A DNA stretch of 59,893 nucleotides from Flavobacteriales bacterium UBA958 (GTDB lineage Bacteria; Bacteroidota; Bacteroidia; Flavobacteriales_D; Crocinitomicaceae). The DNA lies in contig DBCM01000006.1 of the NCBI GenBank assembly GCA_002293045.1, forward strand, positions 1 through 59,893. The letters run 5' to 3'. Of the stretch, positions 37,801-45,326 are shown one piece after another (position 1 is the stretch's first letter; each line of letters starts with the position of its first letter). Under the pieces are notes generated by a model. It ran no database searches and was not told where the DNA came from. It saw only the letters and a program-made list of their open reading frames with translations. The position numbers and the translations under genes are program-made.

Positions 37801-37948
37801 CTTTAGGTGATTTACACGTAATTTTCGCAAATCCAAGCGGTTCACTGACATCATTACGCACACTCCCAGAAACGGTTCTCATTTGAGAAAATCCAAAGGT
37901 TGCGACCATTAAAGCACCTAGTAAAAATCCTATTTTCATTTTTTTCAT
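34847..37948 (-). CDS. susC: SusC/RagA TonB-dependent glycan importer
   Basis: 1033 residues. Signal peptide (about 1-21), carboxypeptidase-regulatory-like domain (about 22-105), plug with VIGYGEAKNKTITGATSKVD, the SusC-type RMDQALQGQMAGVNIS and IRGLGTFGDNDPLILVDGIV, and a long C-terminal barrel ending AKTVMVGLQFKF. It imports oligosaccharides across the outer membrane with SusD. First gene of a five-gene operon (susC, susD, PKD, GH16, GH3). A promoter (38031-38062), an operator-like palindrome (37999-38031) and a GAAA-loop hairpin (37962-37981) lie upstream. I keep the first of two ATGs (MKKMK). Confidence 0.95.
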   Translation of the reverse strand: MKKMKIGFLLGALMVATFGFSQMRTVSGSVRNDVSEPLGFAKITCKSPKANALTANDGTFSIQLKDTASALFTIAIYGYQTQEVLVGPGDQNLSLVMKPEFSDKKEITVIGYGEAKNKTITGATSKVDGEDIEKMNMARMDQALQGQMAGVNISTNSGSPGGSANIRIRGLGTFGDNDPLILVDGIVYDSQGLNALNPSDIKSITVLKDAMAGIYGVRAANGVVIIETKNGSINRKPTIEYNGYFGLQETSKKLDLLYADEYAVIKNEMFAMGGQAAPFDNVNVGRGTDWQDQVFTRSPVQSHNVSLNGGTLNTRYSIGLGYFNQDGIVGGAKSHFDRYNARLNFSTDLSDKLKLNSVLLFSTEGRNTLPENGIGSVLYNAINAFPTEPVISPLGNYSYMEEVSDIINPVAQIMNTYNWNQAQKFVGKEEFVYKPLSYLTVTNRFNYNVSLVDSKVFSPLVWYGDGKYANTALNDQLESPVVELTPGFEIDRGAAIYEERNTFSDLSYEGFVNYDQVFKTDHQVKAMAGVTIFQRDGKSLNGVAYGIPNNDLNYADISANTTQGGYLNNTGSWEFTERLVSAFMRAEYGFKEKYLVSLVVRRDGSSKFGPNSRFGTFPSMSAGWLISEEKFFTFKPIDLCKLRVSYGISGNDQIPNFAYRALLNGEGVYVFDDVITQGVAIGRPANPDLKWETTRQLNIGLDLSFWKKLSFTTNYFIKNTYDLLFQPDVSALMGSYGPGGYPPVINAGNVSNKGWELELGYRSDRTKDFLYEANWNFTAVNNRVTAVPTGVDYLPGAAFSVGGDVATRFEKGYEIGYFFGYQTNGIYQSQEEIDNASVVQEGAKPGDLIFVDQDGDGVISFTDDSDKTNLGSAIPDFTMGFNLSGSYKGFDVSANFYASIGNEIIRNYERQQPYANQMSYVIDRWVGEESSFDVPRQTTEPTRNNVFSSFYVEDGSFLRLRNLQVGYAFSKDWLRKIKMEQLRIYLAANNLVTLTKYMGYDPDLGSTSALSAGVDYGLYPQAKTVMVGLQFKF

Positions 37949-37961
37949 TTAAAGTTACTTT

Positions 37962-37981
37962 GTGGGGAGTTTCCTCCCCAC
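37962..37981 (-). promoter_or_regulatory. 5' UTR hairpin with GAAA tetraloop upstream of susC
   Basis: In the susC mRNA sense a GTGGGGAG arm, GAAA loop and CTCCCCAC arm form a perfect 8-bp stem, 13 nt before the ATG. There is no T-run after it, so it is not a terminator. It may stabilise the mRNA or regulate translation. Confidence 0.6.
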
Positions 37982-37998
37982 GCACTAAGTAAAAACTA

Positions 37999-38031
37999 AC
38001 CATTCAACCGTTTTCACAACAATTGAATGGT
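37999..38031. promoter_or_regulatory. Operator-like inverted repeat at the susC transcription start
   Basis: The 9-bp perfect arms ACCATTCAA and TTGAATGGT are separated by 15 nt (centres 24 nt apart). The right arm touches the last base of the -7 box, so the whole site covers the predicted +1 region, a place where a bound repressor would block transcription. The neighbouring Nudix-type regulator is the obvious candidate. Confidence 0.5.
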
Positions 38032-38062
38032 AAATATAAGTATATTATTGTCTTTTTTACAA
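38031..38062 (-). promoter_or_regulatory. Predicted susC operon promoter
   Basis: On the minus strand: TTG at 38060-38062, a 21-nt spacer and TATATTTA at 38031-38038 (seven of eight matches to TAnnTTTG). Spacing is in the normal Bacteroidota range. Transcription would start near 38025. Confidence 0.55.
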
Positions 38063-38078
38063 TATCTAAATAATTCCA

Positions 38079-38774
38079 TTACATTTTGAAAACCCATTCG
38101 CTTTGTTCTAATCGTTCTAATTCATTTACTACATCAAAAGAAAAGAGCCTTGCGGGACGATGTTTAACATTGGTTTGTTTTTCGGTATGTTTTACGAGCG
38201 GAATGCCTTTAATTTTCTTTCTAAAATTTGCTTTATCCAATGGGATTCCGTTCACATACTCAAATAATTGCTGAAATTCGTTGAGGGTGAATTTTTCTGG
38301 AAGCAACTGAAAACAAATGGGTTCAATGGAAAGTTGTTTTTTTAACCGATCAAATGTCGCCTCTAAAATTTCATTGTGATCAAACGCTAAATCACCAACT
38401 TCCAATACGGGTTCCCATTTCACTTCATTCGCCCAAGAGGAGGCTTTAATCGAAAAGTCTTCAATTCTCACTAAAGCGAAATATGCGATTGTAATTACCC
38501 TGCCCTGTGGATGTCGCGAGGGGCTTCCAAAGGTATGGGCTTGATGCATTTGAATGTTAGTAAGCCCGGTTAGTTCACGAAGAATGCGTTCTGCGGCATT
38601 GGGTAAATCTTCGTCTGGGTAGACCAAGTCGCCTGGAATGGCCCAATAGTCTTTGTAGGGATCTACGGATCGCTTAATAAGTAGCGTTTTTATTTTTCCT
38701 TCGGAATATCCAAAAATTAAGCAGTCTACAGAAAATGCGGAACTGAAAAAATCAGAGACATCAATTTTATACAT
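38079..38774 (-). CDS. Nudix-type transcriptional regulator (NrtR/AraR-like)
   Basis: 231 residues. N-terminal Nudix-fold domain (about 5-140) with AVDCLIFGYSEGKIKTLLIK-like strands and a C-terminal winged helix (about 150-231) with the family segment NFRKKIKGIPLV and RPARLFSFD. The Nudix box (GDLVYPDEDLPNAAERILRE then LTGL) lacks the catalytic RExxEE pattern: it reads ERILREL, so hydrolysis is probably lost and the domain likely senses a ligand, as in AraR of Bacteroides. It lies between the sugar transporter (8 nt) and susC on the same strand, so it likely controls glucan use. Target and ligand are inferred. Confidence 0.85.
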   Translation of the reverse strand: MYKIDVSDFFSSAFSVDCLIFGYSEGKIKTLLIKRSVDPYKDYWAIPGDLVYPDEDLPNAAERILRELTGLTNIQMHQAHTFGSPSRHPQGRVITIAYFALVRIEDFSIKASSWANEVKWEPVLEVGDLAFDHNEILEATFDRLKKQLSIEPICFQLLPEKFTLNEFQQLFEYVNGIPLDKANFRKKIKGIPLVKHTEKQTNVKHRPARLFSFDVVNELERLEQSEWVFKM

Positions 38775-38782
38775 GGCCAGAG

Positions 38783-40210
38783 TTAGTGAGTAGTTTCAGC
38801 GCTATCTAGGTGAGTAATTCCCTGTTTTTTCAGCATTCGACTTACCGTCCACGCGAAAAAAGCGAGATACACAAAACAGAGCACTCCAATCCAATAGGAA
38901 CTTTGAATACCTACAGACTTTACAGATCCGAGTGAAGCTTGCCATTGAGAGATAAATCCACCTCCCATAATCATCATAATCATTAGGCTAGAAGCCGCAT
39001 TAGTTTTTTCATTCAGTCCTGCAATCCCTAGGGTAAAAATGCAAGGCCATAGGGTAGAGCAAAACAAGCCCACGGAAATAAATGCAAACACACTCACCAT
39101 GCCGCTGGCAAAAATACCAACGATAAGGGCGCCGGCGCCTAGCAACGAGTAAACAATCAATTGTCTCACTGGATTTCCACCGGTAAATGCTTCGGCAACC
39201 ATAAGAACAATCACTAAAAATAAATAGGGATAGAATTGAGATACATTATGGCCTGCGATATAATTTGCTAGCATAAAAATAGAAAACGCAAGAAATGGCA
39301 ACAATATAGAAAGCCGTTGTTTTATGTCGGCTCCAACATTAAACGCTCCCGCAGCAGAGGCCCAACGACCAATCATCAAACTGCCCCAGAACAAGGAAAC
39401 AAATGGCGTGATTTCGTGCTCGGCCTTTCCAAGCTTTAACTTCATGAATTCAGGGAGATTACTCGCCGTGGATACCTCTACCCCTACATATAGGAAAATG
39501 GCAATCATCGCCAAAATCACTTGTGGTTTTTTGGCCACAGCGAGGATTGATACACGCTCTGTTGAGGGTGTTCCTTCTTCTTCAATTTGATCTGGAACGT
39601 TTGAAAATTTAAAAAACAGCGCAGCTAAAACAAAGGTAGCACCGAGTACTAAATATGGGATTTTTACTGCTGAAAGCTCCAAGTTCGTGGAACCAGTACC
39701 GGCCATACCAAAAATCGCGAAGGAAACTAAAACAGGTCCGATCGTGGTGCCCACATTGTTAATACCTCCCGCCAAGCTTAATCGCAAATTACCCGTGGAT
39801 GGGTCCCCCATATTGATGGCCAACGGGTTGGCTGCAATTTGTTGGAGCGCAAAGCCTATTCCAACGGTAAAGAGACCGGCAAGTAACAAGGGGAACGAAG
39901 ACTGATTTGCCGCGGGGATGAACAACAAGGTTCCTAGGGCGGAAATCACTAACCCTAAGGCTAAACCATTACGATACCCTAAAATTTTAAGTAAGTCCTT
40001 TTTTAAAATGCCCGAAATCGCAAAATAAATCAGAGACCCCACCGTGTATGCAATATAAAATGCCACAGAAATCAACTGAGCTTTGTCTTGTTTTAAGTTG
40101 AGTGCCTTTTTAAAAACTGGGATCAAAATGTCGTTGCTCGAAGCAACAAATCCCCAAAAAAAGAAAATAATGATTAGGGCACCAAAGGCACTAAAGTTGG
40201 TTTTTTTCAT
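38783..40210 (-). CDS. Sugar MFS transporter (FucP/GluP-type)
   Basis: 475 residues with twelve hydrophobic segments. Family markers include GFVASSNDILIPVFKKAL, AFYIAYTVGSLIYFAIS and the NPLAINMGDPSTGNLRLSLA region of Bacteroidota glucose/galactose/fucose symporters. It would take up the monosaccharide released by GH3. I start at ATG 40210 rather than at an in-frame TTG 18 nt upstream. Gene order dxs-transporter-regulator has 8-35 nt gaps, so transcription from dxs is possible. Confidence 0.88.
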   Translation of the reverse strand: MKKTNFSAFGALIIIFFFWGFVASSNDILIPVFKKALNLKQDKAQLISVAFYIAYTVGSLIYFAISGILKKDLLKILGYRNGLALGLVISALGTLLFIPAANQSSFPLLLAGLFTVGIGFALQQIAANPLAINMGDPSTGNLRLSLAGGINNVGTTIGPVLVSFAIFGMAGTGSTNLELSAVKIPYLVLGATFVLAALFFKFSNVPDQIEEEGTPSTERVSILAVAKKPQVILAMIAIFLYVGVEVSTASNLPEFMKLKLGKAEHEITPFVSLFWGSLMIGRWASAAGAFNVGADIKQRLSILLPFLAFSIFMLANYIAGHNVSQFYPYLFLVIVLMVAEAFTGGNPVRQLIVYSLLGAGALIVGIFASGMVSVFAFISVGLFCSTLWPCIFTLGIAGLNEKTNAASSLMIMMIMGGGFISQWQASLGSVKSVGIQSSYWIGVLCFVYLAFFAWTVSRMLKKQGITHLDSAETTH

Positions 40211-40245
40211 GGTCAAAGTTTCGACCAAAATACAATTAAATTTGA

Positions 40246-42201
40246 TTATCCAAGCTGTACCCCGGCTGTTTTTGTAATATCCACCATAAGTATGCGCTCA
40301 ACCGAAGCAACAATCGCCGCAACATCAAAGCCACACGCAGCCCATAATTCTTCTTGGGTGCCATGGTGAATATACTCATCTGGAATACCTAAACGCACGA
40401 CTTCGGCTTTATAGCCTCGATCAGCCATAAACTCCAATACCGCTGAACCAAACCCGCCCATTAAGCACCCATCTTCTACAGTAACGACCTTATCGAATTT
40501 GGTGAAAACCTCATGCAATAACATCTCGTCGAGTGGCTTAACAAAGCGCAAGTCGTAATGCGCCGGAGTAATTCCTGACTTGGTTAGGGTTTTAATGGCT
40601 TCCTGCGCAAAATTACCTGGGTGACCGATGGTCAAAATGGCAACGCCTTCCCCGGAGGAAACCCTTCTTCCTTTTCCCACTGGAATTTCTTCAAACGGTG
40701 TTTTCCAATCGGTCATGACACCATTCCCTCTTGGATAACGAATGGTAAATGGTCCTTGATTTTCAAGTTGGGCCGTATACATGAGATTGCGAAGCTCTTG
40801 CTCATTCATTGGAGCAGAGACAACCATGTTTGGTATGCACCGCATGTAGGCCAAATCATATGCGCCATGATGTGTTGCGCCATCTGCACCAACCAGACCT
40901 CCACGGTCTAAACAAAATACAACATTCAAATTTTGCAGGGCTACATCATGTAAAACTTGGTCAAAAGCCCGCTGCATAAAAGAAGAATAGATGTTGCAAA
41001 AAGGCAGCATTCCTTGCGTCGCTAAACCTGCGCTGAAAGTAACTGCGTGTTGTTCTGCAATCCCCACATCGAACGCTCGATCAGGCATAGCTTTCATCAT
41101 AATATTCAGGGAACTGCCGCTAGGCATTGCCGGTGTAATTCCCATGATGTGTTTGTTACGTTCAGCTAATTCAACAATCGTGTGGCCAAAAACATCTTGA
41201 TATTTAGGCGCTTCGGGACCAATGGGTACCACCTTCACGATTTCTCCTGTGTCCTTATTAAAAACACCTGGAGCATGCCATTTTGTTGGATTCCCCTCTT
41301 CGGAAAACTTATATCCTGCGCCCTTTTTCGTGAGACAATGAAGAATTTTAGGCCCGGGAATGTCTTTTAAATCTTCCAGTACTTTAACCAATCCTTCTAC
41401 GTCATGACCATCTACAGGGCCGAAATATCTAAAATTTAGCGATTCAAACAAATTCGATTGGTTGAGCAGGGTACTTTTGAGCGCATGAGAAACCTTGGAC
41501 GCAATTTTTTGTGCGTCAGGACCAAATTTCGAAATCACTCCAAGCCAATTCCAAACCTCATCCTTTACTTTGTTGTAGGTATGAGAGGTAGTGATGTCGG
41601 TGAGATACTCTTTCAATGCCCCCACATTTGGGTCAATCGACATGCAATTATCGTTGAGGATTACCAGTAAATTCGCATCCTTTTCGAAGCCTGCGTGATT
41701 TAATCCTTCGAAGGCTAAGCCAGCAGTCATTGCCCCGTCTCCAATCACCGCAATGTGGTGTTTGTTCAGGTCTCCTTTTGCTCTATTCGCAACGGCCATT
41801 CCCAGCGCTGCAGAAATCGATGTGGATGAGTGCCCCACCCCAAAAGTATCGTATTCACTTTCCGACCGTTTTGGAAAACCAGAAATCCCTCCTTTTAATC
41901 GGTTGGTATGAAACTGCGCCCTTCTTCCTGTTAAAATTTTATGACCGTAGGCTTGGTGCCCGACATCCCATACCAATTGGTCTTCTGGAGTATTGAACAC
42001 ATAATGAAGCGCTACGGTTAGCTCAACTACACCCAAACTGGCGCCAAAATGGCTATTCCCGATTTCGGAAATTACATCCACAATGTACTGCCTTAACTCA
42101 CTGGAAACTTGAGGCAAGTCAGTTTTGGTGAATTGAGACCTAAGATCCTCGGGAATATTTATTTTGGATAGGAATGGACCTGGTTTGTATGTACTGCTCA
42201 T
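40246..42201 (-). CDS. dxs: 1-deoxy-D-xylulose-5-phosphate synthase
   Basis: 651 residues, a thiamine-diphosphate enzyme condensing pyruvate and glyceraldehyde-3-phosphate. Visible are SEIGNSHFGASLGVVELTVA with the ThDP-contact His, the metal site AVIGDGAMTAGLAFEGLN, the catalytic FDVGIAEQHAVTFSAGLA region and the C-terminal VTVEDGCLMGGFGSAV. First enzyme of the MEP pathway; its partner dxr is 15 kb away. It lies divergent to the cytochrome oxidase cluster. Full length and intact. Confidence 0.97.
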   Translation of the reverse strand: MSSTYKPGPFLSKINIPEDLRSQFTKTDLPQVSSELRQYIVDVISEIGNSHFGASLGVVELTVALHYVFNTPEDQLVWDVGHQAYGHKILTGRRAQFHTNRLKGGISGFPKRSESEYDTFGVGHSSTSISAALGMAVANRAKGDLNKHHIAVIGDGAMTAGLAFEGLNHAGFEKDANLLVILNDNCMSIDPNVGALKEYLTDITTSHTYNKVKDEVWNWLGVISKFGPDAQKIASKVSHALKSTLLNQSNLFESLNFRYFGPVDGHDVEGLVKVLEDLKDIPGPKILHCLTKKGAGYKFSEEGNPTKWHAPGVFNKDTGEIVKVVPIGPEAPKYQDVFGHTIVELAERNKHIMGITPAMPSGSSLNIMMKAMPDRAFDVGIAEQHAVTFSAGLATQGMLPFCNIYSSFMQRAFDQVLHDVALQNLNVVFCLDRGGLVGADGATHHGAYDLAYMRCIPNMVVSAPMNEQELRNLMYTAQLENQGPFTIRYPRGNGVMTDWKTPFEEIPVGKGRRVSSGEGVAILTIGHPGNFAQEAIKTLTKSGITPAHYDLRFVKPLDEMLLHEVFTKFDKVVTVEDGCLMGGFGSAVLEFMADRGYKAEVVRLGIPDEYIHHGTQEELWAACGFDVAAIVASVERILMVDITKTAGVQLG

Positions 42202-42285
42202 TTAAACAAAATTAACTATAATTTTTTAAAACAAGAAGGCCTGAAATATGTTCAGAGAGATGAGGTGTTGCGCGTTTAAAAATTG

Positions 42286-42293
42286 TATTTTTG
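42286..42293 (+). promoter_or_regulatory. Bacteroidota -7 box (TATTTTTG) for the cytochrome oxidase cluster
   Basis: An exact TAnnTTTG match; a TTG at 42268-42270 lies 15 nt upstream, slightly short of the usual spacing. The box ends 17 nt before the TTG codon at 42311, which decides the cyoE start: the ATG at 42248 would be upstream of the promoter. Confidence 0.6.
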
Positions 42294-42310
42294 CACCCAG
42301 AAAAACAGAC

Positions 42311-43195
42311 TTGAAAACACTGAGACCGTTTATTCAATTTACAAAATTTCGCCTATCTTTTTTGGTGATAATTTCGGCTTTGTCGGGATATTTATTAGTA
42401 GGCGGTGGAAATGCTGCCATCATATTCAACTTATTATTGGGAGGCTTTTTAATTACCGCAGCCTCAAACGGCGTAAACCAATTGCTTGAGATGAAGCAAG
42501 ATGCGTTGATGAATCGAACAAAAAGTAGGCCTTTAATTACCGGAGAACTCACAAAAAACACAGGAATTGTGATTTCTGTAATTTGCCTGGTGCTAGGTTC
42601 TTCACTGTTGTGGTTCGTGAATTTAAACAGCCTCTTATTGGGTCTTGGCGCTTTTATATCGTATGCCTTTATTTACACGCCTCTCAAGGGAAAAACTGCA
42701 TGGGCTGTTTTTGTAGGCGCTATTCCGGGGGCTATTCCTCCGATGTTAGGGGCGATTGCGCACACCGAAAGCTTTAGTTTTGTTCCCGGACTTTTATTTT
42801 TCATTCAATTCATGTGGCAATTCCCACATTTTTGGGCGATTGCTTGGGTCACCCATGAAGACTATCAACGGGCAGGGTATTTTTTATTGCCATCAAAAAC
42901 CGGGAAATCTAAGCAATCGGCATACTTGATTTCTCTCTATTCTCTGGTCCTCATCCCCATAAGCCTCATTCCATGGTTGTTGGGCATAACCAATCATGTT
43001 TCCCTATTCATCGTTGGAATATTTGGGGTTTGGTTTTATTTTCTGTCGTATCGCTTGTACACCACCTGTGAAGATAGCGATGCCAAAAAACTTATGTTCG
43101 CTTCGTTTGTTTATTTACCGATCATACAGTTTGCGTATGTGTTTACTAAACTAGATTCTGTTATTCAAAATTTAATTAGCCATGGATTATTCTAA
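42311..43195 (+). CDS. cyoE: Protoheme IX farnesyltransferase (heme O synthase)
   Basis: 294 residues from a TTG start, the normal family length. UbiA-type integral membrane prenyltransferase converting heme B to heme O for terminal oxidases, with about nine membrane spans. The substrate motif is NQLLEMKQDALMNRTKSRPL; here the first Asp of NxxxDxxxD is Glu. A later YTPLKG and PHFWAIAW are also family marks. I reject the longer ATG 42248 form because it adds a Cys-rich non-family tail and overlaps the promoter. The end overlaps COX III by 14 nt. First gene of the oxidase accessory cluster. Confidence 0.93.
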   Translation: MKTLRPFIQFTKFRLSFLVIISALSGYLLVGGGNAAIIFNLLLGGFLITAASNGVNQLLEMKQDALMNRTKSRPLITGELTKNTGIVISVICLVLGSSLLWFVNLNSLLLGLGAFISYAFIYTPLKGKTAWAVFVGAIPGAIPPMLGAIAHTESFSFVPGLLFFIQFMWQFPHFWAIAWVTHEDYQRAGYFLLPSKTGKSKQSAYLISLYSLVLIPISLIPWLLGITNHVSLFIVGIFGVWFYFLSYRLYTTCEDSDAKKLMFASFVYLPIIQFAYVFTKLDSVIQNLISHGLF

Positions 43196-44264
43196 AGAAT
43201 TAAGCCCGGAGATTCGGGAGAAAATGAAAAAAAATCTCGTTTATGTAGGGATTTTTGCCGTAGTAATGTTCTTTGCAGGGCTAACCTCTGCCTATTATGT
43301 AAACATGGGTGGTGGGTTTTGGCTCACATACCCTATGCCCAACGGATTTTACTTAAGCACCCTGTTTATTGGACTTAGTTCGCTCTTCTACATCTTGGGC
43401 ATTCGTTCCATAAAGCAAGGAAAAACGGGGGCGCTCAAACTCAATATGGGCTTAACCTTTGCATTCGGATTGCTCTTTGTTACTTTTCAATTTATTGGAT
43501 ATCGTCAGCTTATCAATCGAGGCATTTATAATCCTTCCATGTTCTGGACCTACCCGGAAATATTAGTGAATGATGGCCGATATGGAGATACGATTACAGC
43601 AACATTTAAGAACAAACCGATTCGTGTCGACGGAAATCAATTCAGCATTGCTAACCGTCCAATGACAGATGCAGAATTTAAAGATTTTCAAGCGTATCTA
43701 AAAAATTATGCCTTACCTGAACAGGTCATTTTTAGCAGACAACAAACCCCGCTTTCCGCTGTTCCTTCCTCTAAATATACGCTGTACATAAACAACGAGG
43801 AGCTACTCATTAAGGATGGTAAGTTTTATACCAATGATTCTACTGTCATGTCTCACACTGACGAAATTAGGCTTTGTAAAGTAGCCATGAACGTGGTTCT
43901 TGGCCGTGGACAATTTATGATCAAGGGGCAATACGGTAAAGACTTTGCTGTAAACCTAAAAGGGAAAACGTTGAGTTATAAAGATGGAAATTTCTGGATT
44001 AACGGCCGCATCCTCAGTGAAAGCGCGCAATTAAATGCTCGCGAAACCTCCGACAATGCCAGTGCCTTTTTGTACGTAATCACCTTTGCACACCTCTTGC
44101 ATGTGTTGGGGGCACTGATCTATTTAATTGTAATGGTAAAAAACTCGTTAACAGGAGTTTACAATCAAAACAATCACTTATCACTCCGCTTGGGTTCTCT
44201 TTTCTGGCATTTTTTAGGCATATTGTGGGTCTATTTGTTCCTGTTTTTCAATTTTATTCATTAA
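43182..44264 (+). CDS. Cytochrome c oxidase subunit III, first copy, with large soluble insert
   Basis: 360 residues, five membrane spans (about 18-40, 54-76, 88-108, 293-318, 337-358) of the bacterial COX III core, ending GSLFWHFLGILWVYLFLFF. Between spans three and four lies a soluble insert of about 170 residues (118-288) with charged beta-like repeats (LLIKDGKFYTNDS, LSYKDGNFWINGR). The family's usual short loop is replaced. It overlaps cyoE by 14 nt and is followed 21 nt later by a second COX III. Subunits I and II are not in the window. The insert's function is unknown. Confidence 0.88.
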   Translation: MDYSKELSPEIREKMKKNLVYVGIFAVVMFFAGLTSAYYVNMGGGFWLTYPMPNGFYLSTLFIGLSSLFYILGIRSIKQGKTGALKLNMGLTFAFGLLFVTFQFIGYRQLINRGIYNPSMFWTYPEILVNDGRYGDTITATFKNKPIRVDGNQFSIANRPMTDAEFKDFQAYLKNYALPEQVIFSRQQTPLSAVPSSKYTLYINNEELLIKDGKFYTNDSTVMSHTDEIRLCKVAMNVVLGRGQFMIKGQYGKDFAVNLKGKTLSYKDGNFWINGRILSESAQLNARETSDNASAFLYVITFAHLLHVLGALIYLIVMVKNSLTGVYNQNNHLSLRLGSLFWHFLGILWVYLFLFFNFIH

Positions 44265-44285
44265 ACTTGCAGAAAATTTAACACA

Positions 44286-45317
44286 ATGGCAGGTCATTCC
44301 GCAGCACTTGATTCAAAGACATTATGGGGTGGGAAAATATCCCCGTTTTCAACAAGTTATGGAAAACTAATGATGTGGTTTTTCTTGGTTTCTGATGCAT
44401 TAACGTTTGGGGGCTTATTGATTTCTTACGGATTTACCCGTCATGATTGTTTGGAGGCTTGGCCAATTGGTGAAGAAACCTTTAATTCTATGCCGTTTCT
44501 TGGGCATGGTTTTCCACTTCTGTATGTGGCCTTAATGACCTTTATTTTAATTATTTCCTCAGTAACGATGGTATTAGCGGTGGAGGCCGGTCATCGAATG
44601 GACCGCAAGGGAGTGACCAAATGGATGATAGCAACGATTATTGGTGGTTTCTTCTTTGTTGGGTCACAAGGGTGGGAATGGTACCACTTCATTCACGGAT
44701 CTGAGTTTGGTAAGATCGAATTAGCAGATGGTTCAATTGCAATCGTAAAGGGGCATTTCGGTGAAATCAAGAACTTTACTGTAACTGAGGCTGGGCATCA
44801 TCACAAGACAGGGGATGTTGTAACAGAAGACCTGATGCATACCTTTCAACATGCCGCAGCAGCAGGTGACATCACCAATGGTATAATTACCTTACATGAT
44901 GGTTCAAAAGCTACCATCAACAAAGAAAAAGATCACGAGTTAACCTTGATCATAAAGAAAAGTGGAAAGGTAAACAAAGCAACAAAAGAAAAACGTGTGA
45001 TCCGTGGTGCGAGTGCTACCAAGCAATATTACGAAGCGTTGTATTCTGGCGAAGCGAACCGTGTGATCTATGGCGCGAACTTGAAACAAAACGAATACGG
45101 CCCACAACAGTATGCGCAGTTCTTTTTCTTTATAACTGGGTTTCACGGATTTCACGTATTCTCTGGAGTGGTAATTAACATCATCATATGCTTGGGCGTA
45201 GTCGCTGGAACTTACCACAAAAGAGGTCACTATGAAATGGTTGAAAAAACCGGTTTATATTGGCACTTTGTAGACCTTGTTTGGGTCTTCGTATTTACAT
45301 TCTTTTACCTGATTTAA
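44286..45317 (+). CDS. Cytochrome c oxidase subunit III, second copy, with large soluble insert
   Basis: 343 residues. Spans at about 27-49, 76-100, 111-134, 276-309 and 323-343; the hallmark FFITGFHGFHVFSG and LYWHFVDLVWVFVFTFFYL are present. Between spans three and four is an insert of about 135 residues (137-272) with DG hairpins (ELADGSIAIVKGHF, TLHDGSKATI) and a His-rich part (EAGHHHKTGD, MHTFQHAAAAGD). It differs in sequence from the insert of the first copy but is in the same loop. COX IV follows 9 nt later. Both copies likely belong to one oxidase complex. Confidence 0.9.
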   Translation: MAGHSAALDSKTLWGGKISPFSTSYGKLMMWFFLVSDALTFGGLLISYGFTRHDCLEAWPIGEETFNSMPFLGHGFPLLYVALMTFILIISSVTMVLAVEAGHRMDRKGVTKWMIATIIGGFFFVGSQGWEWYHFIHGSEFGKIELADGSIAIVKGHFGEIKNFTVTEAGHHHKTGDVVTEDLMHTFQHAAAAGDITNGIITLHDGSKATINKEKDHELTLIIKKSGKVNKATKEKRVIRGASATKQYYEALYSGEANRVIYGANLKQNEYGPQQYAQFFFFITGFHGFHVFSGVVINIIICLGVVAGTYHKRGHYEMVEKTGLYWHFVDLVWVFVFTFFYLI

Positions 45318-45326
45318 TTTCGAGAT

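Noticed and set aside
42248..42310. Upstream ATG start for cyoE
   Set aside because: It lies before the TATTTTTG promoter box and adds a Cys-rich tail (CCAFKNCIF) not fitting the family.
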